The notes under the pieces are model-generated. The model was not told the origin of the DNA, made no database searches, and saw only the letters and a program-made list of their open reading frames with translations. From contig CAXASK010000014.1 of assembly GCA_963971535.1 (NCBI GenBank), positions 454,635 through 518,634 on the forward strand: a stretch of 64,000 nucleotides of DNA. The letters run 5' to 3'. This DNA comes from Notolepis coatsorum (taxonomy: Eukaryota; Chordata; Actinopteri; Aulopiformes; Paralepididae). Made by a program: the position numbers and the translations under genes. Below are positions 21,126 through 32,653 of the stretch, in pieces (the first letter of the stretch is position 1; the number at the start of each line of letters is the position of its first letter).

Positions 21126-21505
21126 ATGTACGGGGCGGACCTAGCACATTTGGCGCCCTAGGCGAGATTCACCATTCTCTAACGTTAGTCTTTCTTTCCT
21201 CAATGCTCAATTCTATAAACACTTGACCGATACCCATCAATGCACAGCGCTCTAGCATGTTCTGACTGTGAACACCTAAAGCTGAGGCTCAGACCGACCG
21301 ACCGTTTTAGATTTTTGGCTCATTTTCCCTTATGTTAGAATTTTTTTTATGTAAAAATAATGGTTGCCGATATAGAGGGGGGCGCGAAAACTGCACAGAA
21401 AAAAAAAATAATAATAATAATAATAATAAACATTTTTCTTTTTCTTTTTGGCGCCCCCCTCCGGCGACCGCCTATATCGCCTGTAGGAAGGTCCGCCCCA
21501 TGTAC
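21126..21505. mobile_element. MITE with GGGGCGGACCT ends and 6-bp flanking repeat
   Basis: Element 21132-21499 begins GGGGCGGACCTAGCACATTT and ends GGAAGGTCCGCCCC. GGCGCCCTAGGCGA near the left is echoed inverted as GCCTATATCGCCTGTAGG near the right. ATGTAC flanks both sides. The internal (AAT)n tract makes spurious Asn- and Ile-rich frames. Confidence 0.75.
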
Positions 21506-21624
21506 TACATGCCATTTCCAGAAGTCTCTGTGTAATTACAATGTTCACATTGTAGGACTACCCTGTGGAGCTACCCACAAGCTTGTACTGCCAGTAACAT
21601 TTTAGTCTAGGTTCTGAAGTACTT

Positions 21625-22012
21625 GATTGATTTATTGACATTTTTATTTAACAGATTGCAGAATGGGTACAATACAGTACGGCTCAATACACACAATTGT
21701 TAAGGGGATGCAGACCAGAGAAAGACTTTCGTGTTGTTTACATCAGGGTCCCCCATTTTCAATTCATCATAACATATACGACATACAGATAGACAGTACT
21801 GTTACATCTATACATTTATGACATACCAGATCTACAAATACAGTATTGTTTGTGATACAAGAAGAGTCCAGAAAAGAGAGTATATACATTTGACGTAGAA
21901 ACTGTACATTGGAGGAGGTTGGGTAGGTGGAGTGGGGGTTTGGGTAGGCGGGGTGGAAACTGTACATTGGAGGTGGTTGGGTGGGTGGAGTGGGGGGGTG
22001 TTGGGGGTAACA
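21625..22012 (-). mobile_element. LINE family A 3' end with longer 3' UTR
   Basis: Minus-strand copy with the terminal block at 21650-21765, CAGTACTGT motifs and two tandem CTGTACATTGGAGG blocks at 21900-21985. Confidence 0.85.
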
Positions 22013-22039
22013 TTACTGCCAGTAATGTTACGATACAGT

Positions 22040-22460
22040 CTAGGTTCTGAAGAAGAAGAACAAGTCTTTATTTGTCATGCAGATTAACACACACATGCAA
22101 GATGGGCGACACACACACACACGTATTGGGTTGCAGATGAAATGTCTCTCTGCGCTTGACCATCCCGTCGTCCTCCCCCCCCCCCCAAGGGCAGCCGGGA
22201 GCAGACGAGGGCTGCGGTGTGGGCCGCGCCCCGGGGACCAATCCAAGTGCTCCTGTCCGTCTGCGTCAGGGATGCGACAGCGTTAGCGATCTGTTCTGCA
22301 TGTTTTTTCCCCCGAGAGCACGGGGAGAGAACATGCAAACTGCACACAGAAGAAAGGCCCGGGAGATACCCCCCCACCTGGGTACCTGGCAACCCGCCAA
22401 CCTGGTCCCCAAGCGGGAATCGAACCCAGGACCTTCCTGCTGTGAGGCGACAGTGTTAAC
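22040..22460 (-). mobile_element. tRNA-derived SINE-like element
   Basis: On the minus strand, TGGGTTCGATTCCC near 22415-22428 matches an RNA polymerase III B box. Before it lies CACTGTCGCCTCACAGCAGG, the head of a widely dispersed fish repeat. It continues through GTTTGCATGTTCTCTCCCCG and ends toward a TTATTTGTCATGCAG block. Not an authentic tRNA: no acceptor-stem pairing seen. Confidence 0.6.
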
Positions 22461-23472
22461 CACTGTCAGTACTGCCAGTAATGTTACTATATACAGCCTA
22501 GGTTCTGTCTGTCTCTCTAAGCTTTACCCAATATATGATACAGTGACACGAGTGAAATTCTGAAACCAGGAATTATGCATCCCATTCCATATCAGTATAA
22601 TAATAAACATTATGTGTACTGTAACAGGCTTCCATTTCAAACAGGTTCTAGGTTCATATGCACATCTGATTATCTCTCTCTCTCTTTATCTCGCTCGCTC
22701 TCTCTCACACACAAAATCAAATACAGCAGACAACTTTCCAATGTGTGTAAACAATTTAATCTTTCCATCTGAGCAACAAGCAGTTAGAAAAATACAGAAT
22801 AAAACATCTGTCGAGTGATGCAACATTGACTCATAGAAATCTTACAAATAGGATATATTTTTTTTTATATCTTACAAACAAGACAAGCATTTAAGCTCCG
22901 GGTCTTATATATAATACGAGGCATTCTGGGTAATACGTGAGGGTAGTAATCACACTCGTAACATCCGGTAGTCAGACAAGTGCGTAGAGGGGTAGTTAGT
23001 CCGACACATCACACCCATGTGGAGGCTACACAAGCTGCATAGCATTCTGCAGGTCTGAAGGCTACACAAGCTACAGTGGTTCTCAATGTGGGGTCTGGGG
23101 ACCCCCAATGGGGCCCTGGAGGGGGATCCAGCAGAATGGAGAATAGTATAATATTTCATAAAATGTCTTCATTGAGGACTACACGAGCTACATAGCCTTC
23201 CATGGGTCTGACGTGTCAGACCAAAGTGTACTTACTGGCTGGGATTCACAATAGCATACTATAAAAAACAAAAACACAAATAAACTAGAATGGCACACAC
23301 AAGAGGTGCCTACACCAGCTGGGTAACGTCAGCTATATTGATTTACCTGGACTATGGTGGAAGGGTGTTTTTCCGCTTCCTACCACACTATGCCGCCAAG
23401 CAATTAATATGGCAAGGAATCCTATTCTTATAATGTGATACTTGAATGTTAATTTAGACCATTTTATTTTCA
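22461..23472. other. Unassigned sequence
   Basis: A (CT)n stretch at 22672-22705 and a GTGGTTCTCAATGTGGGGTC block at 23073-23092 resembling a known dispersed hAT-like repeat. CTACACAAGCT recurs at about 23027 and 23062. No supported gene. Confidence 0.35.
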
Positions 23473-23865
23473 GTTACTAGTAGGGGTGTAAAGGTACACG
23501 TATCCGTACCGAACCGTTTCAGTGTGTACCGTACCGTACCGAACGGCTGTGTAGTGTACCGAACGAATACAACGGTATGTTAACCACTAACGACCGCCCA
23601 CCGGGAGCTGTTTTTTTCCACAATCTAATATAATAATTATTATTATTTTCTTTTTTACAAGTCGATTATTAATTTCAATATAGAATATTCGTCGACAGCC
23701 CTACAAGTACAATTAGTTACTGCACACTACATCACCCCTGAGTGGAACATGGAAAGCCAAACTTTCCCTCACTGTACCGAAAAAACCCGTACCGAACCGC
23801 AACTTCAAAACCGAGGTACGTACCGTACCATGGTTTTTGTGTACCGTTACACCCCTAGTTGCTAG
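23473..23865. mobile_element. hAT-type MITE with 8-bp target duplication GTTRCTAG
   Basis: Element 23481-23857 begins TAGGGGTGTAAAGGTACACG and ends GTACCGTTACACCCCTA, with GTACCGTACC repeats. Flanks GTTACTAG (23473-23480) and GTTGCTAG (23858-23865) match at 7 of 8 positions. Confidence 0.9.
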
Positions 23866-24101
23866 GCAACAACATCATTGTTTCAAATGAACATCAGGTC
23901 CGCCACATTTAAACCTGTGAAGTAACACTCAACCTACGTCCTAAATTTCAGTATATTGGCAAATGATCAAATTAGTTGTAGGACCTTACTGTACAGGGGT
24001 TAGGTCGCTCTTTACGAACACGTACAAACTTAGGCTACTAACTGAAAGCAAGGTCTGGTGTCTTCAGGAACAATACAATGTGTGGACAGATATAACTGGT
24101 C

Positions 24102-25497
24102 TGTAGCACCCATCTCATCCACACTGTCACCCATCTCATCCACACTGTCACCATCTCATCCACACTGTCACCATCTCATCCACACTGTCACCCATCTCAT
24201 CCACACTGTCACCATCTCATCCACACTGTCACCATCTCATCCACACTGTCACCATCTCATCCACACTGTCACCATCTCATCCACACTGTCACCATCTCAT
24301 CCACACTGTCACCATCTCATCCACACTGTCACCATCTCATCCACACTGTCACCATCTCATCCACACTGTCACCATCTCATCCACACTGTCACCATCTCAT
24401 CCACACTGTCACCATCTCATCCACACTGTCACCATCTCATCCACACTGTCACCATCTCATCCACACTGTCACCATCTCATCCACACTGTCACCATCTCAT
24501 CCACACTGTCACCATCTCATCCACACTGTCACCATCTCATCCACACTGTCACCATCTCATCCACACTGTCACCATCTCATCCACACTGTCACCATCTCAT
24601 CCACACTGTCACCATCTCATCCACACTGTCACCCATCTCATCCACACTGTCACCATCTCATCCACACTGTCACCATCTCATCCACACTGTCACCATCTCA
24701 TCCATACTCTCAGCCATCTCATCCCCACGGTCACCCATCTCATCCACACTGTCACCATCTCATCCACACTGTCGCCATCTCATCCACACTGTCACCATCT
24801 CATCCACACTGTCACCATCTCATCCACACTGTCACCATCTCATCCACACTGTCACCCATCTCATCCACACTGTCACCATCTCATCCACACTGTCACCCAT
24901 CTCATCCACACTGTCGCCCATCACCCATCTCATCCACACTGTCACCATCTCATCCACACTGTCACCATCTCATCCATACTCTCAGCCATCTCATCCCCAC
25001 GGTCACCCATCTCATCCACACTGTCACCATCTCATCCACACTGTCACCATCTCATCCACACTGTCACCATCTCATCCACACTGTCACCATCTCATCCACA
25101 CTGTCACCATCTCATCCACACTGTCACCATCTCATCCACACTGTCACCATCTCATCCACACTGTCACCATCTCATCCACACTGTCACCATCTCATCCACA
25201 CTGTCACCCATCTCATCCACACTGTCACCATCTCATCCACACTGTCACCATCTCATCCACACTGTCACCATCTCATCCACACTGTCACCATCTCATCCAC
25301 ACTGTCACCCATCTCATCCACACTGTCACCATCTCATCCACACTGTCACCATCTCATCCACACTGTCACCATCTCATCCACACTGTCACCATCTCATCCA
25401 CACTGTCACCATCTCATCCACACTGTCACCATCTCATCCACACTGTCACCATCTCATCCACACTGTCACCCATCTCATCCATACTCTCAGCCATCAT
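24102..25497. repeat. 20-bp minisatellite, about 68 copies, open in one frame
   Basis: Unit ACCATCTCATCCACACTGTC with sporadic 21-bp ACCCATC versions. One plus-strand frame stays open for 485 codons with a period of 20 residues (SHPHC, HLIHTVT, ISSTLSP). A 50-bp variant block with CATACTCTCAGCCATC and CCCCACGGTC occurs at about 24700-24735 and again at 24975-25010, and its first part near 25480. No promoter, splice or homology evidence makes this a gene. Confidence 0.97.
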
Positions 25498-26160
25498 ACC
25501 GGGTGTTTCCAATGACCAGTGTACGTCACACACGTGTTTATGTGCTCCTGTTTTGAGACACTGAACAACAGCAGCAGTAGAGGTTTCATACCACGGCTAA
25601 CTGGACGACGGGACAAAACACACGAGACAAGGTGCGCACCATGTGACGGGGCAGGAAAACGACATCGGGTGAATATTAATAAACCTCCCACTGCTGCCAG
25701 TAAAACGGCTGTCTTCATAGTATTATTCAATGGCAGACATCTTGGTCGCAAACGCAAACAACAGGCGATTATCATTGAAACGAAGGCCAATCAGCCGTGG
25801 CGCCGCCATGTTGTCGGGCAGGAGACGTCAGTGGAATATACTATGAACTGTACCAGTACTGTACTGAACTGTACCAGTGTGTAAATAAACAGAGGCGGCA
25901 GCTGGACGTCCCGCTGGCTTAGAGGTCCTGGTTTGGGCTGTGGCGTCTGGGGCTGTGAGGGTCGGCCTGTGCTGACCACCGCCACCATGACGCGGTGTGA
26001 GAGGGTGAACACGTGTCATCACTACACATACCTTTAGTGTGATCGTGTGAGTCAACTGGGGCCAAAGCTGTTCCCCCCCCCCCCCCCCCCCCCCCCCGCG
26101 CAATGGAATTCTTCTGGAACGTTCTATTCGAGAGGCGACGCCCCTCCCCCCTGCTGCTGG
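25498..26160. other. Unassigned sequence with C-run
   Basis: Poly-C at about 26073-26097. Frames here lack recognisable domains. GTACTGAACTGTACCAGT is a short repeat near 25850-25880. Confidence 0.35.
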
Positions 26161-26162
26161 GC

Positions 26163-26534
26163 CCCACCATGGGACCCTATTTCGGGGCAAGAAATATGAA
26201 CGGTTGTCAATGGCGAGAATATATATTTTTTTTGGATCCCGTTTGAAATTGTGTGCCATGAATTTGCACATACTGTATATGACGTGTGTCAATTTAAAAG
26301 TGTAATTGTCAGCTATAGCTAACGTTACGTTATATAGCATCGGAAGCTAACGATAATGTTAGCTAACTTGCAAGTCAATCAACTTCCTTGCCTTGCAAAA
26401 TTATCTTTTAAATTGACAAACATTATAATGTGTAATTCATGGCACAACTCAAACAAATCAAAAATGATTTGTCTCTCCATCGACTACTGCAAAATTATTA
26501 TTATTTTTTTTTTACAAAATAGGGTCCCATGGTG
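26163..26534. mobile_element. Foldback MITE with CCACCATGGGACCCTATTT ends
   Basis: The left end CCACCATGGGACCCTATTT is mirrored by AAAATAGGGTCCCATGGTGG. Subterminal GTGCCATGAATTTGCACAT and TGTCAATTTAAAAG motifs are mirrored as TGTGTAATTCATGGCAC and CTTTTAAATTGACA. The centre lies near 26345. Confidence 0.75.
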
Positions 26535-26957
26535 GTTAGCGGAAGAGGGGGGGCTTGGCCTCTCTATAGTGTCGGAGTCTTTTATTTACACAAATATTTC
26601 CCTCATCAGACCCCTCTCCATAGGAGGCTTTTGTGGGTGGGCGGGGCCAGGCAGGGGGGCGGAGCCAGGCAGGGGAGCGGGGCCAGACAGGGTGTCTGGC
26701 GTGGTGGGGGGGCTCAGCAGTGAGTCAAAATCAAACCCTCGGAGAGGCTGAAGCGACAGGGTCAGGCCGCGCCGTGCTTTGGCCGATCGGTCCGGTCTGT
26801 CTTTCAGAGCCAAGATCACCTGGACAGACAGACGCCACAGAGGAAGAAGACTGTTTACTTCATTTAAACCCCAGACGAGCTGAACCACCTTTATTTTCCT
26901 ATACGTTTATAATAATAATAATAATAAAAAATATATATAAATACAATAAATAATAGT
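26535..26957. other. GC-rich repeat and unassigned sequence
   Basis: Three GCGGGGCCAGGCAGGGG-like units at about 26640-26695. Downstream on the minus strand, TGTCTGTCCAG|GTGATC looks acceptor-like before an open stretch of about 40 codons, but I recognise no protein. Confidence 0.3.
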
Positions 26958-26988
26958 AGTAGTATGATGAGTAATAACATTAGTAGTG

Positions 26989-27033
<45 letters not shown>

Positions 27034-27050
27034 ATAGTAGCAGCAGCAGC

Positions 27051-27088
<38 letters not shown>

Positions 27089-27089
27089 C

Positions 27090-27130
<41 letters not shown>

Positions 27131-27179
27131 CAGTAGTAGCAGTAGTAGTAGTAGTAGTAGTAGTAGCAGTAGCAGTAGC

Positions 27180-27211
<32 letters not shown>

Positions 27212-27254
27212 CAGTAGCAGCAGCAGCAGTAGTAGCAGTAGTAGTAGTAGTAGC

Positions 27255-27286
<32 letters not shown>

Positions 27287-27335
27287 CAGTAGCAGCAGCA
27301 GCAGTAGTAGTAGCAGCAGCAGCAGTAGTAGTAGC

Positions 27336-27379
<44 letters not shown>

Positions 27380-27383
27380 CAGT

Positions 27384-27415
<32 letters not shown>

Positions 27416-27428
27416 CAGTAGCAGTAGC

Positions 27429-27468
<40 letters not shown>

Positions 27469-27470
27469 TG
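26958..27470. repeat. 0.5-kb AGT/AGC trinucleotide tract
   Basis: (AGT)n interspersed with (AGC)n. All six frames are open and give homopolymer-like Ser, Val, Leu, Thr/Ala or Tyr/Cys runs. AGC is confined to clusters, so the tract is a compound microsatellite. Confidence 0.97.
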
Positions 27471-27498
27471 GCAAGCCGTTTTAACATTTATTCTCATT

Positions 27499-27805
27499 TT
27501 CTAGCTAGCTGGGTACCTAGCTAGCTCATTCACAAGGACAATTTTGCGAATGAACTAGCTGGGTACCCAACTAGCTCATTCGCAAAGATGACCTAGCTAG
27601 CTGGGTACCCAGCTAGTTCAATCACAAAGACACATTCGCGAATGAGCTAGCTCACTACCTAGGTTGCAGATATGTCTTTGCGAATGAGCTAGCTGGGTAC
27701 CCAGCTAGCTAGGTTGTCCTTGCGAATCAACTAGCTGGGTAGCTAGCTAGCTCATTCGCAAGGACCATTTTGGGAATGAGCTAGTTGGTTAACCAGCTAG
27801 CTGAT
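27499..27805. repeat. Palindrome array I (short, diverged)
   Basis: Seven or so copies of CTAGCTGGGTACCCAGCTAG-like palindromes alternate with TTCATTCGCAA/TTGCGAATGAA arms. More diverged than arrays II and III (for example TCATTCACAAGG, CAATCACAAAG). Followed by GGGTGTTTGGGGGCGGAG repeats to 27890. Confidence 0.85.
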
Positions 27806-27914
27806 GGTGTTTGGGGGCGGAGGGTGTTTGGGGGTGGACCGGAGGGCTGTTTTGGGGCGGAGCAGAGGGTGTTTGGGGGTGGAGGGTGGTTCTGTCAGCT
27901 CATTGGTTGACAGA

Positions 27915-28127
27915 AATGACCAGGTTTGTAAACAAAAATGATATTTATTAACATAAAGGAAGCACAATATGGTAACTCAAAATGACCAGGTTTGTAAACA
28001 AAAATGATATTTATTAACATAAAGGAAGCACAATATGGTAACTCAAGGGTGAGCCAAGGCTTAATGTGTCACAGCAGCACAAACATTCCCCACATTTAAC
28101 ATTCACAAACACTGCATAACGTTAAAT
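27915..28127. repeat. 66-bp direct duplication and a foldback-arm scrap
   Basis: AATGACCAGGTTTGTAAACA begins two copies of a 66-bp unit (27915-28046). It is followed by TAATGTGTCACAGCAGCACA sequence (from about 28057) that recurs at 62521 and 62775 in the loose foldback arm units. Confidence 0.8.
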
Positions 28128-28149
28128 GAATGTTATGATGTTATGTTAT

Positions 28150-28296
28150 TATGATGTTATGATGTTATGATGAATTGAAAATGGGGGACCCTGATGTAAA
28201 CAAGACGAAAGTCTTTCTCTGGTCTGCATCCCCTTAACAATTGTATGTATTGAGCTGTACTGTACTGTACCCATTCTGCAATCTGTTAATAAACTT

Positions 28297-28353
<57 letters not shown>
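28150..28353 (+). mobile_element. LINE family A 3' end with about twelve TCAA repeats, inserted in foldback arm
   Basis: Shared terminal block followed by the longest TCAA tail in the window. It splits the left arm of foldback element II: the arm sequence resumes at 28354 with GTCATTGAAATGCAAATACC. Confidence 0.9.
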
Positions 28354-29760
28354 GTCATTGAAATGCAAATACCAGCATCTGCGTCATGTACCACGCCCCT
28401 AGACGTCCGCCCCCAGACGTTGCTACTCATCTCAGCTAGTTCATTCGCAGGTTGCGAATGAACTAGCTGGGTACCCAACTAGTTCATTCGCAGGTTGCGA
28501 ATGAACTAGCTGGGTACCCAACTAGCTCATTCGCAAAGATGACCTAGCTAGCTGGGTACCCAGCTAGCTAATGTGTCTTTGCGAATGAACTAGCTGGGTA
28601 CCTAGCTAGTTCATTCGCAAGGATCATTTTGCGAATGAACTAGCTGGGTACCCAACTAGTTCATTCGCAAAGATGACCTAGCTAGCTGGGTACCCAGCTA
28701 GTTCATTCGCAAGGATCATTTTGCGAATGAGCTAGTTGGGTACCCAACTAGTTCATTCGCAAAGATGACCTAGCTAGCTGGGTACCCAGCTAGTTCATTC
28801 GCAAGGATCATTTTGCGAATGAGCTAGTTGGGTACCCAACTAGCTCATTCGCAAAGATGACCTAGCTAGCTGGGTACCTAGCTAGCTCATTCGCAAAGAC
28901 ACATTTGCGAATGAGCTAGCTCACTACCTAGGTTGCAAATGTGTCAGCTAGCTGGGTACCCAGCTAGCTAGGTAGCACGTGTCTTAGCTAGTTAACTAGC
29001 CGGCTTTGTCCCATAGGCTTTACACCAAATTTTGCCTCAGCTAGTAGCTAGCTCATTCGCAAAATGGTCCTTGCGAATGAGCTAGCTGGGTACCCAGCTA
29101 GCTGACACATTAGCTAGCTGGGTACCCAGCTAGCTCATTCGCAAGGACCATTTTGCGAATGAACTAGCTGGGTACCCAACTAGTTCATTCGCAAAGATGA
29201 CCTAGCTAGCTGGGTACCCAGCTAGTTCATTCGCAAGGATCATTTTGCGAATGAACTAGCTGGGTACCCAACTAGTTCATTCGCAAAGATGACCTAGCTA
29301 GCTGGGTACCCAGCTAGTTCATTCGCAAGGATCATTTTGCGAATGAACTAGCTGGGTACCCAACTAGTTCATTCGCAAAGATGACCTAGCTAGCTGGGTA
29401 CCCAGCTAGTTCATTCGCAAGGATCATTTTGCGAATGAACTAGCTGGGTACCCAACTAGTTCATTCGCAAAGATGACCTAGCTAGCTGGGTACCCAGCTA
29501 GTTCATTCGCAAGGATCATTTTGCGAATGAGCTAGTTGGGTACCCAGCTAGTTCATTCGCAACCTGCGAATGAACTAGTTGGGTACCCAGCTAGTTCATT
29601 CGCAACCTGCGAATGAACTAGCTGGGATGAGTAGCAACGTCTGGGGGCGGACGTCTAGGGGCGTGGTACATGACGCAGATGCTGGTATTTGCATTTCAAT
29701 GACAGAGCGCATTTGATTGGGTCATTCTGAAGTCTGGGGGCGGGGCGGACAGCGGCCGTG
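28354..29760. repeat. Foldback element II with palindrome array II (92-bp period)
   Basis: The left flank CATTGAAATGCAAATACCAG to GTTGCTACTCATC is mirrored at 29630-29702. Between them lies an array of 92-bp units. Each unit has two 20-bp GGTACC-centred palindromes (CTAGCTGGGTACCCAGCTAG and its AACTAG variant) separated by TTCATTCGCAA...TTGCGAATGAA hairpins. The whole is symmetric about a unique core near 28990-29050 (GGCTTTGTCCCATAGGCTTT). Element III at 48473-51840 has the same core and flanks inverted. Confidence 0.92.
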
Positions 29761-30300
29761 GTTCAAGTTTGCAGTTCCGTTCAAATATAGTTGCGTCTCA
29801 AGATTCAACGTTACAGTAGTATAGTAGAGAAATGGCTGAAGTTGTTAGAATGTATGGCAATCTGTCTGACAAGGATATGCGAGATTTGTTGATAGAAAAC
29901 GGAGAATTGAAAATGATTTGAGAGAATATACTTTATTAATCACCAAATGGGGAAATTGATTGCCACCAGACGTATGTAACATACAACACAAACAAAAAAA
30001 ATATTATAATAGAATACGGCAAAGTGCTTCCAGACAACACATATGGATTAAAGAAATTAAATAACACACTATATATATTCTCAATGGCTTTCTTGCAGGG
30101 ATGTACAGAAGATTCATTTGAGATGGCAGCGATCTGCCGATACTGTAGAATATTAATACAATAATAACTAACTACTACACAATTAGTATGTACGTTTATT
30201 ATCTTTGTATTGCATGTTCTTTGCATGTTTTGTGTTCACATCAACCTGCAAAGGGACTAGATGGAAACCGTTTATACAGTAACCATCCACTTAACGTTTT
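29761..30300 (+). repeat. Segment P, associated with foldback elements, with a 29-codon ORF
   Basis: Starts CGGCCGTGGTTCAAGTTTGC. The ORF 29832-29921 (MAEVVRMYGN...) is followed by GAGAATATACTTTATTAATC and ends with GGAAACCGTTTATACAGTAA. Partial copies occur at 51114-51345 (inverted), 51841-51990 and 52000-52505, always adjoining foldback material. In the 52-kb copy the ATG-proximal part is changed. I recognise no protein family. Confidence 0.6.
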
Positions 30301-30742
30301 ATATTCACTAGGGATGCTCGATATTGGCTTTTTTACCGATACCGATATTCCGATATTGTCCAACTCTTAATTTCGATACCGATATCAACCGATACCGATA
30401 TATGCAGGGTTTCCCCCCAAAAAAACGGAATAATTTCAGGTAATTAATAATTTCACTGGATGCATTCAAAAGGCTTTCTAAATGTAAGCATTATCTGTGC
30501 AAAATATGATAATTAAAAAAGTAAAAATTAACATTACATATCTCTTGTTGTTGAATTAAACCAACATGCATACTTTTGACAATAAATCAAATAAGAATTG
30601 GTTCTTACTTGCTTGCCTGGGTAAATAAAGGTTAAATAAATGTAAAAAAAGAAAAGAAAAAAATGTACCGATACCGATATTTTCCGATATCACATTTTAC
30701 TGCCGATATCGGCCGATAATATCGGACATCCCTAATATTCAC
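30301..30742. mobile_element. hAT-type MITE with target duplication ATATTCAC
   Basis: Element 30309-30734, ends TAGGGATGCTCGATATTGG and ATATCGGACATCCCTA. The perfect 8-bp ATATTCAC is on both sides. Same family as 6399-6762, 62 bp longer. Confidence 0.93.
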
Positions 30743-31069
30743 CATAGTGACTTACCGTTTTTAATAATACAGTAACCAGGTTACCATCCAGTGACTTACT
30801 ACTTTATACAGTAACCACCCAAGTGTGTTAAAGTTTGTAGATGGAAATGAGTTTATAGCTACAATCTGGCATGTTTACATATAAATGTTTATTAAATAAA
30901 TAAATTTAGTTGAATTTACAGATTAGTGTGATTGAGGTCTGCTCCACAAGCAGAACTGGACTGGAATCAAGAGTATTAATTTATATTTACAGCATATATA
31001 ACCATAATAATTCTATATACCTACTTATACACCTGCATATAACCCATATAACTATGTATGATAGCAGTG
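30743..31069. other. Unassigned sequence
   Basis: Short TTACAGTAACC-like repeats (about 30765-30815) echo the target site of the preceding MITE. No gene. Confidence 0.3.
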
Positions 31070-31213
31070 TACAGTGGGGGAAATAATTATTGAACACATC
31101 AACATTTTGTTCAGTAAATGTATTTCCAATGAGCGTATTCAAGCGAAATTTGCACCAGACTTTTGTATTTGAATAAAAAATTTACACATGGTCCAAAGAT
31201 GTTTATTAAAACA
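31070..31213 (+). mobile_element. Tc1/mariner-like terminal fragment
   Basis: TACAGTGGGGGAAATAATTATTG resembles the terminal inverted repeat of Tc1-like elements. It is cut off by the LINE fragment that follows. No transposase frame. Confidence 0.55.
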
Positions 31214-31350
31214 TAACAAACAAACATTATGCCACATCAATGTGGAACGCCCTACCCACAGCTGTAAAGGAATGTGAATCACTACCCACTTTCAAAACCA
31301 CTCTCAAGGAGAACCTACTGGAGGCGGCAATTCGAAACTGGCCTCTGTAA
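31214..31350 (+). pseudogene. LINE family A ORF2 C-terminal scrap
   Basis: Encodes CHINVERP-frame scrap best read as SMWNALPTAVKECESLPTF and EAAIRNWPL, the C-terminus also found at 42751-42996 and 47475-47723. Truncated on both sides. Confidence 0.75.
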
Positions 31351-31353
31351 ATG

Positions 31354-32532
31354 TCCTAATAGTCCAGTCATTATATGAAAAAACCTAGGACAAATTGCAA
31401 CAGTAGCAAACTCAACTGATTTTGTATCCTCATTATGTCCTTAGTGAGGGAAAAAAACTCCCAAGGAATCCCATCATGGGAAAGTTTTGAAAACGACCTA
31501 TATATGTTCATATCGATTATAACAGTGGTGAAAATTTTACTTTTAGATATCACTATAAAAACTCACAAGCTGATTACACACACAAAGACAAGAAAAAAAA
31601 GTCAATCACAACTTCATTGAATTATTCTGTTTACTCATGCAAATCACACATTATCTTATTTGATATGCACCAATTAGCATACACGCTAGAACTAATCAAA
31701 ACATTTGATAAAGACATTTTTTTCTTCTTGGAATATTAGTAGATAGGCTCTGTGGAGCTCAGTCCACGAGGATGGGGCTCAAGGGTTTATGTCCGTGGGG
31801 ATAGGTCCATGGAGATGGGGGTTTTTATAATAGGCGGAAACTACATATTTGTACAGCATGCAAAACACTACATGATTCTTGCACAAAACTACATGGGCTT
31901 AACATAAATTTGGTATGTCTGTATAGGGGAGGCTTGTAGGTACCCATGTAACCCATATCATTAACATATATTGAGGTAGAAGGCCAAGGGACCATTTGAA
32001 AAATGGTGATGGCCATATTTCCCTCCCCAAAAAAAATCATCTTAACTTTGAATAATTAGGTATGTAGCCCCCTTTCCAATGAGGTAACATGACATGGTTG
32101 GTCTCATTGGAAACCCGAGGTTGTCTAGAATCAAATGGTATCTTTACTTTTGAGCTACCTCAAAATTTGAACGCGTCACAATCTCTGAAAGACAGTGTCG
32201 TCAGTGATCCTGCCAGCAATCAAGTACATTGAAAAAAAACACATTTCCCATGATGGGATTCCTTGGGACTTTTTTTCTCTCACTAAAGACATATTGAGGG
32301 AGTTTGCTAATGTTGCAATTTGTCCTAGGTTTAGCCTAATTCTGGCCTATAATGACTGGACTATAGGGGTAACAAAACATTGAAAAAAAACACATTTCCC
32401 ATGATGGGATTCCTTGGGACTTTTTTTCTCTCACTAAAGACATATTGAGGATACAAAATCAGTTGAGTTTGCTAATGTTGCAATTTGTCCTAGGTTTAGC
32501 CTAATTCTGGCCTATAATGACTGGACTATAAC
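31354..32532. repeat. Inverted and duplicated 150-bp repeat (CCCATGATGGGATTCC family)
   Basis: The block TTTCCCATGATGGGATTCCT, TTTTTCTCTCACTAAAGACA, AATTTGTCCTAGGTTTAGCC is present inverted at about 31380-31490 and twice in direct tandem at 32235-32376 and 32386-32528. The first tandem copy has a 20-bp deletion around GGGAGTTTGC. The 700 bp between hold no gene. Confidence 0.7.
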
Positions 32533-32650
32533 CCAACCCCCTCCAATGAACAGTTACCCCCCCCGCCCCACCTACTCAACCCCCACCTCCTCCAATGTAC
32601 AGTTTCTTCCCCCTCAAATGTATATACTCTCCAATGTATATAATGTCATG
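32533..32650 (+). mobile_element. LINE family A 3'-UTR scrap
   Basis: Two CCTCCAATGTACAGTT-like blocks followed by AAATGTATATACTCT, as in the 3' UTR at 42719-43412. Lacks the terminal block. Confidence 0.65.
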
Positions 32651-32653
32651 TGG

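Noticed and set aside
22300-22460. A genuine tRNA gene on the minus strand
   Set aside because: A B-box match (GGTTCGATTCC) is present but there is no acceptor-stem pairing or proper cloverleaf. It fits a tRNA-derived dispersed repeat.
24058-25515. 485-codon open frame on the plus strand
   Set aside because: It is entirely a 20-bp minisatellite; the openness follows from the unit having no stop in any of the three frames.
26586-26888. Minus-strand open frame after TGTCTGTCCAG as a host exon
   Set aside because: The acceptor-like site is plausible, but the frame is GC-repeat in its second half and matches no family I know.
26891-27524. Poly-Ser, poly-Leu, poly-Val and poly-Thr/Ala open frames of 160-200 codons
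   Set aside because: All six frames are open over an AGY trinucleotide repeat. No evidence for a gene.
27499-29640. CRISPR or tRNA cluster suggested by regular hairpins
   Set aside because: The interspersed segments are themselves repeated palindromes. No unique spacers, no tRNA boxes, and the sequence is eukaryotic.
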